Position numbers and translations under genes: made by a program. A stretch of DNA of 64,000 nucleotides from NCBI GenBank assembly GCA_004194705.1, contig SADC01001291.1, forward strand, positions 1,054,001 through 1,118,000, given 5' to 3'. Of this stretch, positions 1 to 11,045 are shown piece by piece (position 1 is the first letter of the stretch; each line of letters begins with the position of its first letter). Origin of the DNA: Ditylenchus dipsaci. Lineage: Eukaryota; Nematoda; Chromadorea; Rhabditida; Anguinidae. The notes beneath the pieces were generated by a model. That model had not been told where the DNA came from, made no database searches, and was given only the letters and a program-made list of their open reading frames with translations.

Positions 1-891
1 TTCTCTGGCCTTTGCTCAAAGCCAGAGCAGAGCCAGATCCGGAGAATTACACATCACTGGCTGCTAGCCCATCCATCTTGAGACCATTAGTCTGCTCTAA
101 CAAGAAGCTGCGAGGAGCCAGGTATCAGGTCAAGATACTAAAGAGTGGTTTTAGTCGGGCTACCGAAAAGAAAAAAAAAGTGTTCGCAAATACGCCATCA
201 TCATGAATCTGTTTTAGCAAAGCATCAAAATTTTACCTGGATGGTTTCTGGTTATTTTTGGATTCTCGAGCTGTCGCACAAATTTTTCATCAGGCTTCCG
301 AACAGCGGTCAATATCAACAATCATTTCGTGTTGGAATTGATATCATGATATATACTATTTATTTAGTCAGTAATTTATGAACAATTTACACAAAACATT
401 CTAAATTTCTGAGAACACAACAGCAAACAATTAAAGGCTTTCATATGCACAAAATATTTATGCAGTCAACCCTGGATATAACAGCACCTCGAAATAATAG
501 CATGCTCAATATAACGGCATATTTGTCCAATGGGTGCCATTATATCGAGTGTTGACTGTTGGTGAACAAAAAAATCAATAACAATGACAAAAGAACAAAT
601 CACATGGTCTTTCTTCCACATAACATCTCTTCAACAACAACAATAACTGAACAAAACTTTTTGTTAGACAAAATGCAGGAAGAAGTAGTTGTAAATGGAA
701 GAGGAACAGAGAGGTGGGTGAAACAAGCAAAGTGAGAATCCTGAATAATCAGTCTTTACTGCTGTAACAGCAAAGTGAGTGGATATATATCGCTGGTCTG
801 CTCTTATATTCATGTATAACTTTTGGGTTGCAAGTGATACCGAAGCCTAGACGAATACTCAACCACTGCGTTTGTGACATAGGAACATGAA

Positions 892-3800
892 TTAAATTAT
901 AGCACAGGCGCAACACTTGTTATCCTTTCTCCGATTGGCATTGTAGGAAGATTGAGCGGCGGAAGAGGAGGGTTTGAAACCACTGAAGTTGGAGCCATTT
1001 AGTGTTGTGCCGGCTCCTTGAGAAGTGTCTGAAATATACATACAACATACCGTATTTACTCTAATTTAAGCCCCCCCCCAAAGAGGGGGGTTGAAAATTT
1101 TCAGCCCCCCTCTAATTTTAGCCCCCCTTAATTTAATCCCCGCTCCCCTTTTCATTTAAATACTTTTTAAAGCTTCGAGAAACATTCTCGAGGTCTTCCT
1201 AACGTATGCCGGTCTACCATTGCTAAGCCTAAGCCTAAATTTAGGTGCGTAGTCGTTTTTGTCCTTTTGTCCTTTTTTGCGAAACGTTTCGCAAATTTTG
1301 ACGTTTTCCAAATTTTGAATTGATTTGAATTCAAATCTCGAGACAAGTTTCGAAGGCCAACAGAGATAATCAAGCTATGGACGTCGTGTAGGCTGTACCT
1401 TTTGTCTTTAAAGGTTATTATTGTTTTGTATGTTGCAGCTCGATAAAGTTGAAACATTTCGGGCAGATGAGAGCAGTTAGGCGAAGCGAAGAGGGCTTCC
1501 ATACATTCCGTATTTGCAATGAAAAGGAGGAAAAGAAGTACTACGCATGCTATCACTGTGGCGAGTAAGCATTCTTTTATTTTGCACATACTAGTTATGT
1601 TATCTCGTAGGATCATACGCAAACTAGCAAATGGAAAGGTGATGTTCCGCGTGCCAATACTCAATGAAGCGACTGAAACAGGGAAGTGCGTCATCTTCGG
1701 ATCTCATCACGCCGAATGCAAGCTTTGTATGGACGAAATCGCCGCGATGAATATGGGCAGAGAGTGCTGCGAAGAAGTGAAGATGCAAGCCGAGCACAGT
1801 CACAAACTACATTCGAGAAGGTTGGTTGTTTAATAATTAATTTTATACAACTTGAGTGGTGGTTCTCTTAGTTTCAAGAGAAGGCCCTGCAGATGTCGCA
1901 AGCTAAAGTAGAAGACGTGTTAGGCCAGGCCTCCGTCAACATTAAGTTGGGCTCGTATGAAGAGAAGCATCAGCAGCTGTTCCGTCATCGATGCGAGGTA
2001 GTTTTGGTGATAGAGGATCTATTCGACTTACCGAATGTCTTTAAAGTCACCAAGGTGTCCATCACATGAAAAAAAATCAAATGTTGTCATTCGTTCTTTG
2101 ATTTAGATGGGAACTCGTGTCGGATTGCGCTGCTGGAGTCGTGGTGATGTAAAGCGACAGTGATCTTGTAATTGTACCTAGATGCAAATATCTGGCCATG
2201 GATGCGACGTTTGACATATGCTCGCCTGATTTTGGGCAATTGCTCACGATACATGGATTTGTAAGTCTTCTTTTTAATCGATCTGTTTAATCGATTTCTT
2301 GTATTTTTTGAAATTAGCTGCCGGTGAAAACAGACGACGTACTCAAGCCAAGAAGGGAATGGATGGACATTGCATGTGCCCTGATAAAGCAGACGACGAC
2401 GACAATCGTCCTCATGCAGACTTTATGGACTTTGAGCAGGCGGAAGTAAAAGCGGCGATGGGAATCTCGAGGCTAATGTAAGCTTTTTCTATTGTTGGAG
2501 TTAGTGAATTTTGTGTGTTTATAGAGCATACCTGACAGCCAAGTCGGAGAGAAGAGAAGCTACCGAGCAATACATGGAGGATTGGATCTGCTTCAACAAG
2601 AATGTGGCTTATCAGGAGCTCGGGAGCAATGATTGCGGCGTGTTCGTCTGCTACTTCGGCGACTGTGCAGCCTGCGGAAAGTGGCCAAGTAATATTGGGA
2701 TGGGCATGGTCCGATAAAGAATTAAGGATGAAATTCGTGTAAGTGTAGATCTCACAGTTTAAATGTCTGCGTTTGTTATCTTTGTTTTCGATGGTTGGTT
2801 TGAATAAAATTGGAGTGTTTATCATTCTTGGATGTTAACCTGGTTGCGTGAAATATGAAATGCGGGAGGAGCAAGCCAAAAGATTACAATCTCAGTATAT
2901 AGTAGTATATTTGTTGAATATGAAATGAGATAGACGTAGAATTAAGAGATGTCAAAATTTGACAAATGTCAAAATTTGCGAAACGCTTCGCAAAAAAGGA
3001 CAAATGTCAAAATTTGCGAAACGTCTATATGCCTAAAATTATACATTACTCATATTTAGGGAGAAAATCAGCTTGGGGTACCAAGGCAATTTTTTTACCA
3101 TTTTATAGCAAAAATAGTCAAAAATTTCACTTTCAAATTTTCAACTTCAAATGGTAATTCGAATCAATTCAAAGGTGAATAAGGTGAGTAACCCTTTACA
3201 CAGTATTTTTATTTCATCTAACATAAAATTTAATATTCTATTAAATGACACCAAGGATTTTCAAAAAAACTTCGAAAATTACAAAAATATTTGGAATCAC
3301 GGTTTTGACTAAAAAAAGGTCTCTCTTTGAAGGTTTTTCTTTTTAAGGATTGCCCAGCTTCTTTTCCTCCATTCCAGCGAATTCCCTATAGAAAACTATA
3401 AGTGAATATTTCCAGTGAAAAACCGCCAGAAAAGATTCACTTGAATCTCAATTTGTCTCGTGAAGAAACATTAGGCATGGGGCATCGAAGCAAAAGAAAT
3501 TCATTCTGGATATAATATTTTTCGGCTATCACTAATTTCACCCGTCAAATTACTGATTTACCCCGTCAAATTATTTTTTACCCCGTCAAATTTGAATTTT
3601 GAGCAAAATACTCATTTACCCCGACATATTACTGATTTACCCCGTCAAATTTGAATTTTCCGTGAGATACTGCACTAAATTTTGCGGGAATCCGAATTTT
3701 ATAGTCAAAAATGACTTGGATCGCTCAAAATCCTACTCCAGAGTGGCCAGAAGCCCCTGAAAGTTGGTTTTTTGGGGGTTTACTAAAGAGGCAGTAAACT

Positions 3801-6800
3801 TTTTGCTAAAATTCGATTGGGCGGATTGGAATTCCAGTCCGATCGGCTGAAGCGCTCAGAATTTCACCCTGAACTATTCTCGACCATTTTAAACAACCCT
3901 AAACCATTCCAAACTGCTCCAGACCAGCATCTAACTACCCTTCTTAGGGTGGTTTAAGATGGTTAAGAATGGTTCAGGGAGAAATTCTGAGCGATTCAGC
4001 CGATCGGACTAGAATTCTGATCCGCTCAATCGAATTTTGGCAAAAAGTTTACTCCCCCTCTAGTAAACCCCAAAAAACTAACTTTCAGGGGCTTCTGGCC
4101 ACTCTGGGATGGATTTTGAGCGATCCAAGTCATTTTTGACTATAAAATTCGGATTCCCGCAAAAATTTACTGCAGTAGTTCACCGAAAGTTCAAATTTGA
4201 CGGGGTAAATCAGTAATTTGACGGGGTAAATCAGCAATTCGACGGGGTGAAACAGTTTGAGCCGTATTTTTCTGAATTTAGCTCTTTTGCATCGATGTTG
4301 CCTCGCTCCGATGTTCCTTCCGCGATTCTCGCCAGCGATTCCATTAGCGATCAGTCCGTGGGCCAGGTCTTGCCAGCTCAATCCCGTAAGTCTTTTCCTA
4401 CCAATTATCTCGCCAGCGGTAATACTCTTTGTGAGTCCAAGCCTGATAAAGGGTCATCCAGCGATACTCTCGCCGGTGTTGGCCTTGGCCATATAAATAA
4501 TTCTGATCTTTCTAAGACAGATCTCGCCAGACTTTTATCCAGCATATCTGCTATGCTGTTGTCCAGTCCTGAGTCTCGGACTCCATCCAGTTCTACCGCC
4601 AGTCCTACCTCCAGTTCTGTTCGAGTCGATGCTCCTCGAGTGTCCTCAACAGCCAGTCCTACCAGAGTTGATACGCCTAGTGCGCGTCTTCTTCCAGCGA
4701 CCGTGCCTAGCGGCCGGCTTTACTTCCAGGTTCCGAACTACACTGCTGATGCTTCCTCGGTCTCGTTCTCTGCAAGCCGCAAAGTCTCACGCATGGTCTT
4801 GTCCTCCGCCTCAAACCACGTCTTTTCTCCCGCGCCGTTGATGGGTGGTAGTGGTCGTCCACGCAAGCCAAGCTTATAGACCTATAGAATCAGGATAGAT
4901 TATAGAATCAGGAGAGCTCGTGCTAATTAAGAAAAGGCAAAAAACAGATTTGTGAAATATTTGCTCTAGGCTGAGATATGAGGTCCGTAGGGTGGGGGAT
5001 TATTAGAGACTGGGGGATTAATAGAGAATGTACGGTAAATCGACGTGCCTATATCTCATCAATTAGTGATAATCCACTGAATTACAACGGTTTTTTTTGA
5101 TAAAACCATTTTTTGATGAAATGTCTTTTTGATGAAATAGTCTATTGTTGAGTTCTCTAATTGATAAGATATAGGCACGCCGTTAAATCAGGGACGTAAC
5201 TGTACTTTTTAAAAAGATTTGTACTTTTTTGAGACCCAAAATCTTTTTTATTTTTACGTTTTTAGTCAAAATGTTTTTTTTTTGGTGCTCAAAAATCAAC
5301 AAGCACTGGATGAAATGGCACTTTTTAACGAAAAATGATCAAATTGTACTTTTTTTTTGGCTAAGTGTACTTTTTTCAAAATTTTGAGTTACGCATCCTG
5401 GGTTAAATAATTTAAGCCCCTCCCCCTCTAATTTTAGGCTAATCTTAATTTTAGCACGCTATTTTTTTCGGCTTGTTTGACCAGTTCTAGGGGTATTTTG
5501 GGTCGCTCGTTCCGAATTTTACATCAAAAAAGTTACCGTAATTCCTCTAATAAGCCGCCCCCCCTGTGATTCAAAATCGTGTTCTTGGCATTGTGTTTTT
5601 GACGCATTTTTCGAAGACTCCTCTTTGGCAAGTTACCCCTCAATTTGTAGCCAGTAAGATGAGCTACAAAATAGATGGTGACTTGCCTAACAGTGGTCTT
5701 CGAAACATACCGTATTTACTCTAATAGTAGCCCCCCTCGTTCAAAATCGTGTTTGTGGCATAGCGTTTTCGACCCACTTTTTGAAGACTGTTTCATGCAA
5801 ATTACCACTCATTTTGTAGCCAGTGAGATGAGCTACAAAATGAGGTATAACTTGCCTGAGAAAAGTTTTTGAAAAGTGGGTCAAAAACACAACGCCAAAA
5901 ACACGATTTTGAATCAGGGGGGGGGCTACTATTAGAGTAAATACGGTAGGTCAAAAACACAATGCCAGAAACCAGTTTTTTGAATTCAGGGGGGGGGCGG
6001 CTTATTAGAGGAATTAGGGTATATTACCTCTAAAACTGGCCAAAGAAGCTAAAAAATAGCGTTCCACCACGTGGGATCGAACCTGTGCACTATTTTGGGC
6101 CGAAAAACACAAGTGCTTACGCACTGCGCCACCGAGGCCACTTTTTCAACCGTAAATGGCTTCTCCCCCTCCTTAAATCAATCCTTTAAAAATCCACATT
6201 GTATTCACCTTGTTGTGGATCATCAGCTGCTGCTTTTTTGTTCTTTTTGCCCTTCTTGCCTCGCTTACTGGCTTGTTGTCTGTCGGAGAGTGAGCTGTTG
6301 CCATTTGCAGCGCCCTCATCCTCATCATCTTCTCCCTCTTTATTAGACTCTGCTTCTAGTTTACGAAGCCATTCATCTGGAGACATGGGCTTGGTTTTTT
6401 GCTGTCGACTTCCACCAATGTTTCGCTTGGGAGATTCTCTGGTCTTGCCAGAAGTGGACGCTGAAGGGACATGAGACACATCGTCCTAAATTGAGAATGT
6501 AAAATGTGATTCAACACTTAAAGTCGTATATTTAACCACAAAGCTCGATCTCTGCAAGTTCCATACCCGCTGGCTCTAACCAGCTATTATTATCTATCTC
6601 CAATTCTGATTTGTTGAAACCAAAATATGAGTAAAAGTAGTAAAGAAGCTATGCCTGCAGTGAATATCGAGCCCATGGCCATCCCAGTAGCATACGCAGG
6701 AATCTCTGACGAGGGGGGGGGGGGGGGTCACCGAAATTTTTTAGGCCATTTTACCTACACCGTTTAAAAAAAATTAATGGGGGGGGGGCGTTCACGTGCC

Positions 6801-9800
6801 CCCTGGTTCCGCCCTGGCCCATTCTCATCCGTGGCTCTCCTATTGGGCTACTGATGCTATTTTACCTTCACTTGTTTTTAATTATTTATTTATAAGAAGT
6901 CTACAATCAGTGCAGTACAAATACGAGGGTTTATATTTTGTCAGACGTCTACAATTGAGATCTCGGAATTGAAGTCTCCCTAGAGTACCCAATCATCCCC
7001 AAAACAAATTCTCCATCTTAATTATCAATCATGGCTGACGGCGAAGAAACTCACAAATTTGTTGCTTGAATTGACATCTTCCTTGCTCCAGGAACGCATC
7101 AGGTCGGACTGCTCTTTCTGGGAATCCAGTCTGGCGAGAGTCATGCCCGTCCTATAAAATAATTCTTTGTTTTTCGGAAACATAAAAAAATATGGATACC
7201 TGTCCCGCAAAGACTGCCTCCTAATGGCACCTCTAGCAGAAAAAGGGTTGTCTGCATTGGGCAGTGGGGCTGTTTGTTGTGGTGATTCAAACTTCTTTCT
7301 TCTATAATTTAGATAGTTGGTTTGGAAATGCGAATAATATGGTCAACAACTCACTTCCTAGACTGCCTTCTAGAATCCCGAACGCCGAAGGCCAGGCGCT
7401 TTTTTCGAGCCTCGTTGTGTTGAACTGTGGCAATTACTTGTCTAGTCTGGTTATCCTCCGAAAGATCTACAATAAAATAAATGGATAAATTTTGATGTTT
7501 CGCAATCTTTAATGTTTTAAATATACATTAATATGCAAAATTAAATAGGACCCTTAAGAAACAAGTTTAAGGAACCAACCCAGGGCAGTCTCTCCACTAC
7601 TCGTCTTGGCATTAATATCTGCTCCGTATTCACACAGTAACTCTATCAGGTCTGGCTGGTTCCACATGGCAGCAGCATGCAAAGGCATCCAAAAGCTGAA
7701 ATGCTAATATGTTTTATTTAGTTGGTACAACTCACTCATAAATTCAACCCACTCATTGTCCCTGACTGAGGGATGCAAGCCACATCGCAACAGAAACGCA
7801 GCCACATCATAGAAACCATTGGCAGCAGCTATGTGCAACTGGAACCAAAAAATATTCAGCTGTGTTTGTAACCAACTTCGACTGAAGACTGGCCAGTTAA
7901 AGGATCATTGCCGTCCCCGACAACGGTTGCTTCCCGCCAATTCAAAAAAAATTCCTAGTTATTGAAATTCTGTACGAATTTTTTTGACTTGGTGTCTAAT
8001 AAAAATTAACCTGAAGTTAAATTCTAGGAATTGTTTTGTGAGAAACCAAGTTCAAAAATTCTATAGAGAAACTCAATGATAAAGTAAAAATTTTTGAGTT
8101 GGCGGGGGACAGTTGAAAATGCGTGACCATGGTCCTTTAGTTTTTTTATAGACACCGAATTTCATATAATAGGAGGACAGGCTCTAATAAGCTGACACAA
8201 CCGACTTTGAAGACCTATATCTCAGCCTAGAGTAAATATTTTGCAAATCTGTTTTTCAAGTTTTCTTAACTCCCCCGAGCTCTACCGATTCCGCTTTTTC
8301 GTTTTTTGAATTTTCACCCGAGAATTTCAAGATAGACCTCAAATTTTACCGAAAAATAACTGGACATGTCCTCCTATTAGAGGAAATACGGTAGCTTTTT
8401 TTGAAAGTTTTGATATTTTTTAAACAAAAGTATCATTCATGTATATTTGTTTTTTTTCTGACGGTCCTAGTAGCCAAAATGCACCCAGGAATCTGAATCA
8501 CTAAGCAAATTTAACAAAAGACGCTTGAATGTTGAGATATGATCTGAAGCAGGTTGTTTGGAATTTTAAACCTGGGCACTTCAAGTTTTGGTCATATTCC
8601 GGCAATTAAGCATATTTTTTATATTCTGTTTTGTCATTCCGATATCCGAGGAAATTTCAGCTACTTTGAGCATCAATAAAAAAACTTACATACAGGGTTC
8701 GCAGATAAAAAAAACGGAAAATCAGGATTTTGAACAAAAAAATCTCCAAAAATCAGGATTTCGAACAAAAAAACAGGAAATTCCTGATTTTCGGCGATTA
8801 AAAATCAGGATTTGAATCGAAAAATCAGGAAATTCCTGATAAATCAGGACATCTGCGCACCCTGCTTACATACAAAAAACATCAAAATTAAAAAATGATC
8901 GTTTTAAACCGGCCTCACAGTGTAAGACCTATACCAAATCGACTATAAACTTACGTAAGTAGAGCCGTCAGGCATCCTGACATCGAGAGGAAGGCCTCTT
9001 TGATGTAACTGCTTCATGTCATCGAGCATTTCCTTCTCAGGCTGGCCTCTGTGCTCATCTATGAACTGTTGAGTGATACCCTAAAATTATCATTGGCTAT
9101 ATAGATATATTTCTTTTGGGTCCGAAAAAACCCTGTTAGCCATTTCTGACTCGATCAGGTCGAGGGTGTGCTCATCATCACAAATGTCGTAAGGCATGTT
9201 CCCGTCTGAAAATTTTTGGAGTTGAGCTGGTGATTAGCTGTAGTCTATTACCTGCATTTACAGCTAGGAGGTCAGCATTTCTGAAAAATGTCAGTTTTCA
9301 AAGTATTGACAAATTTTTTAATTTTTGAGCATTTATGTTTTTCGAATACACAGAAAAAAAATAGCACACGCGTCTGTAGTATTTCTGGATAAAATACATG
9401 AAAGGAAAAAAAACGAGTTTTAGATAGATGGCATACACGGTAAGAAAGTGATGTCAAACTGCTACCAGATGTCGCACCCTAATTCAGAATGTGGAAGATG
9501 CTTCCATATAAGGTTTGCGTTAAGTATTTTTGTTCTATTTAGGTAATGTCTGGATGTTTTTATAGTTTTATTTGTTCTTTCAGCATGTTTGGACAGAATT
9601 CGATTCTGAAAACAAGATAAAATTTCCACAAGATCGAAACTCTGCAAGACACTCCTGTCCTATTTGGGCCTTGACGGCACAGCTAATTTATGCCCGAAAA
9701 AATAGTCAAAGAAACCAAAGAATAGTGCGGGTGACCACTTGCTCACACATAAAACATTTACTTCTTCTTTGACCATTTTCCCTTCGCAAATCTGGTTTAA

Positions 9801-10911
9801 AGGGACAGCGTTACACGGAGACAAGGCGAGGAACAGCGGTTTTTTTCTTTCTTGAACAAATTTTACTCGCGTTCTCATCTGGTTTTTTTTAAGTTTTCTG
9901 CCTTGTTTTTAAAATTATTATAAAGTCATCAATATTAGATTTGATGCAAAACGAGTGAAAAAAAATTGCTGCCCGCCTTTTCTTTTTGAAAGGCGCTGGT
10001 ATGTCTCTTTAAAATTAACAACCAAGTTAAAACGCAGACTCTGATAAAAAAAAATCACGAGTAAAAACGGAAGGTATTTATTTGGGACGGCACCGTTCTT
10101 TTTTTAATTTTCGATGTTTTTTTTAATAAAAGTAACCATCTAAATCTGCATTTTTTGAGCCCCCTAATATCTGGAATATTTTCATAAACCCGAATCAAAA
10201 AGCAGTTTTAAAAAGAGGATTGTTTGCTGAGATATGAAACTCACTGTGCTATAAGCAATCTGACAATCTCAATGTATCCACAACAAGCTGCCTGAAAATT
10301 TTAAAAAGATGTTAAATTTGCCTGGACGTGTGTGTATTTACCGCATGGAGAGGTGTCCAGTGTTCAGTGTCTTTGGCATTTACATCAGCATTGTGCCTGA
10401 GCAACAGTCTAACTATGGGCTCATTATTGTCTATGGCACACTAAATCACAACAATGTATCTATATGTACTGTTTGTAGATTAGCATTGAAAACCTGATGC
10501 AAAGGGGTCAACCCGTCTTCGTTATGGCTGTCTGGATTGGCACCTTCCATTAATAACCTCTCAACTAAAAGCTAATGGTTTAGCTTGTGGGGCAATTTTG
10601 CAAAAAGGCAATAACAAAGTTTTTGTGCTTTTCTAAATTGAAAAACGCACCTTCAGCCACATCCCCTCTGCCCGTAGCTTCCAACAAAGCAACCTCTGCA
10701 CTAAACTTGAGTCTCGGCCTTCTAAAAAAGTTAAATTTTATCGCGAAACTGTGGTAAAAACAGACCTGGCTGGAGGTGGAGGTAAAATTCTCTCTTGGTT
10801 CTGGTTGGAAAGAAGCTGTTGCTCTCGCCTTTGCCTAGCCAACGCAATTCTCTGCTGTGGCGACATTCCCTCGATAGTGGGAAGTTCGGAAATCAAGGAC
10901 GCGTGGTCCAT
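892..10911 (-). CDS. PPP1R16: Protein phosphatase 1 regulatory subunit 16-like (MYPT3/TIMAP family), 15 exons
   Basis: Targeting subunit for the PP1 catalytic subunit, membrane-anchored by prenylation in the known family. Exons in transcript order: 10911-10766, 10721-10651, 10564-10494, 10440-10342, 10291-10245, 9280-9252, 9205-9132, 9080-8955, 7838-7753, 7695-7580, 7466-7355, 7301-7200, 7151-7055, 6485-6209, 1028-892. All junctions are GT-AG and phase-compatible, giving 529 codons, close to human PPP1R16A as I recall it (528). The N-terminus has the family helix (MSPQQRIALARQRREQQ), then RLKF in the RVxF position (about residues 52-55), ankyrin repeats (about 57-320, e.g. DGLTPLHQ, WTPLHA, DGNMPYDICDDE), a basic IRRQSLRDR segment near 355, and a C-terminal CaaX box, CAII. 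Exon 14 can also be read through to a stop at 6186, giving 491 codons without CaaX. The far 3' exon rests on phase, its acceptor and the CaaX match. Introns carry many MITEs. Confidence 0.86.
1261..3008 (+). mobile_element. MULE-like element relic with inverted terminal segments
   Basis: A segment of about 38 bp at 1264-1302 (core ttttttgcgaaacgtttcgc) recurs inverted at 2968-3006, with a further partial direct copy at 3001-3023. The interior holds fragments of a MULE-type transposase and a Ulp1-like protease on the plus strand. The whole element lies in the last intron of the PPP1R16 gene, antisense to it. No target duplication was recognised, so the true ends are uncertain. Confidence 0.6.
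1450..2760 (+). pseudogene. Degraded MULE transposase plus Ulp1-like cysteine protease fragments
   Basis: Several plus-strand open pieces look like one broken, spliced gene. At 1492-1565 there is a zinc-binding-looking piece (YYACYHCGE) ending at a GTAAGC donor; 1620-1820 continues with paired Cys/His residues (SHHAECKLC, HSHKLH), reminiscent of FLYWCH-type fingers. At 2160-2261 the peptide MDATFDICSPDFGQLLTIHG matches the start of MULE transposase cores (D-x-TF, then QL-x-TIHG), followed by a GTAAGT donor. At 2550-2715, NVAYQELGSNDCGVFVCYF matches the glutamine and catalytic-cysteine region of Ulp1/C48 SUMO-type proteases. Stops and frame changes separate the pieces, and the catalytic histidine and later transposase acids were not found. 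MULEs carrying Ulp1-like domains are known from plants. The family call rests on short motifs. Confidence 0.55.
3538..4250. mobile_element. Fold-back element, copy 1 (arms made of accccgtcaaatt repeats)
   Basis: Long inverted repeat: the arm at 3541-3890 returns reverse-complemented at 3925-4250 around a short spacer. The outer ends are tandem units of an accccgtcaaattactgatt motif; the inner arms carry the family core (gacttggatcgctc, cccctgaaagtt, gggtttacta). The same core, with quite different outer repeats, forms the elements at 41001-41604 and 62722-63412. No clear target duplication was found here. Confidence 0.8.
4292..4879 (+). CDS. Ser-rich open reading frame with an AT-hook-like tail, unrecognised
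   Basis: Open for 196 codons from the first ATG, ending at TAG. It is strongly biased to Ser, Pro, Thr and Ala (many SSP and TASPT clusters) and more GC-rich than its surroundings. The C-terminus contains GSGRPRKPSL, which fits an AT-hook core (GRPRK). It begins immediately after a fold-back element, inside the last PPP1R16 intron and antisense to it, so a transposon origin is likely. The nucleotide motif ctcgccag recurs through its first third. No family is recognised; it could be a truncated transposon protein or chance open sequence. Confidence 0.35.
   Translation, partial: SMLPRSDVPSAILASDSISDQSVGQVLPAQSRKSFPTNYLASGNTLCESKPDKGSSSDTLAGVGLGHINNSDLSKTDLARLLSSISAMLLSSPESRTPSSSTASPTSSSVRVDAPRVSSTASPTRVDTPSARLLPATVPSGRLYFQVPNYTADASSVSFSASRKVSRMVLSSASNHVFSPAPLMGGSGRPRKPSL
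5536..6019. mobile_element. MITE of the CCGTATTT family, split by a second copy
   Basis: Ends are CCGTAATTCCTCTAATAAG and its inverse, flanked by TA at 5534-5535 and 6020-6021. The body contains the family landmarks: a G/C homopolymer, caaaatcgtg, and gtagccagtgagatgagc. A second member sits inside it at 5710-5946. Confidence 0.8.
5710..5946. mobile_element. Inner MITE of the CCGTATTT family, nested in another copy
   Basis: Inverted ends CCGTATTTACTCTAATAGTA and its complement, flanked by TA. The host copy reads continuously if this segment and one TA are removed, so the order of insertion is clear. Confidence 0.85.
6066..6142 (-). repeat. tRNA-like fragment, possible SINE head
   Basis: Read on the minus strand, a tggcgcagtgcg A-box is followed by ggttcgatccc (B-box) about 40 bases later. 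The acceptor and T stems do not pair well, so this is not a working tRNA; a decayed tRNA or tRNA-derived SINE is more likely. Confidence 0.45.
8163..8391. mobile_element. MITE in PPP1R16 intron 8
   Basis: The right end ctcctattagaggaaatacgg is followed by TA, typical of the CCGTATTT family; the left end (aggaggacaggctctaataa) is less clear. Internal landmarks (gacctatatctcagcctaga) recur near 4940-5000 and 22560-22600. Confidence 0.55.
9797..10012. mobile_element. TTAA-flanked MITE in PPP1R16 intron 5
   Basis: Starts at TTAAAGGGACAGCG and ends ATGTCTCTTTAA. The interior (atcaatattagatttgatgc, aaaacgagtgaaaaa) is shared with the element at 42627-42866, which is also bounded by TTAA. TTAA targets are typical of piggyBac- and Kolobok-type elements; the superfamily is inferred from this alone. 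Confidence 0.65.
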
Positions 10912-10971
10912 TTTTGAGTTATTTGATGTATAAAACTATATCGATGAGGTGACTGTGATATGGCTTAGTGG

Positions 10972-11045
10972 ATTATCAGTTAACGGTGGTTTGCTTTTGC
11001 TCAGGTTCAATCCCTTTCTGGATCATGAAGACTTTTTTTTTGAAT
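10972..11045 (+). repeat. tRNA-like fragment (A-box tggcttagtgg, B-box ggttcaatccc)
   Basis: Both internal polymerase III promoter boxes are visible and a T-run follows, but acceptor-stem pairing is poor. It lies just upstream of the PPP1R16 start codon. A decayed tRNA-derived SINE is the best reading. Confidence 0.4.

Noticed and set aside
1167..1694. 175-codon minus-strand frame over the MULE relic
   Set aside because: It opposes the MULE-like motifs and runs through the inverted repeat itself.
6066..6142. Functional tRNA gene
   Set aside because: The A and B boxes are present but acceptor and T stems do not pair.
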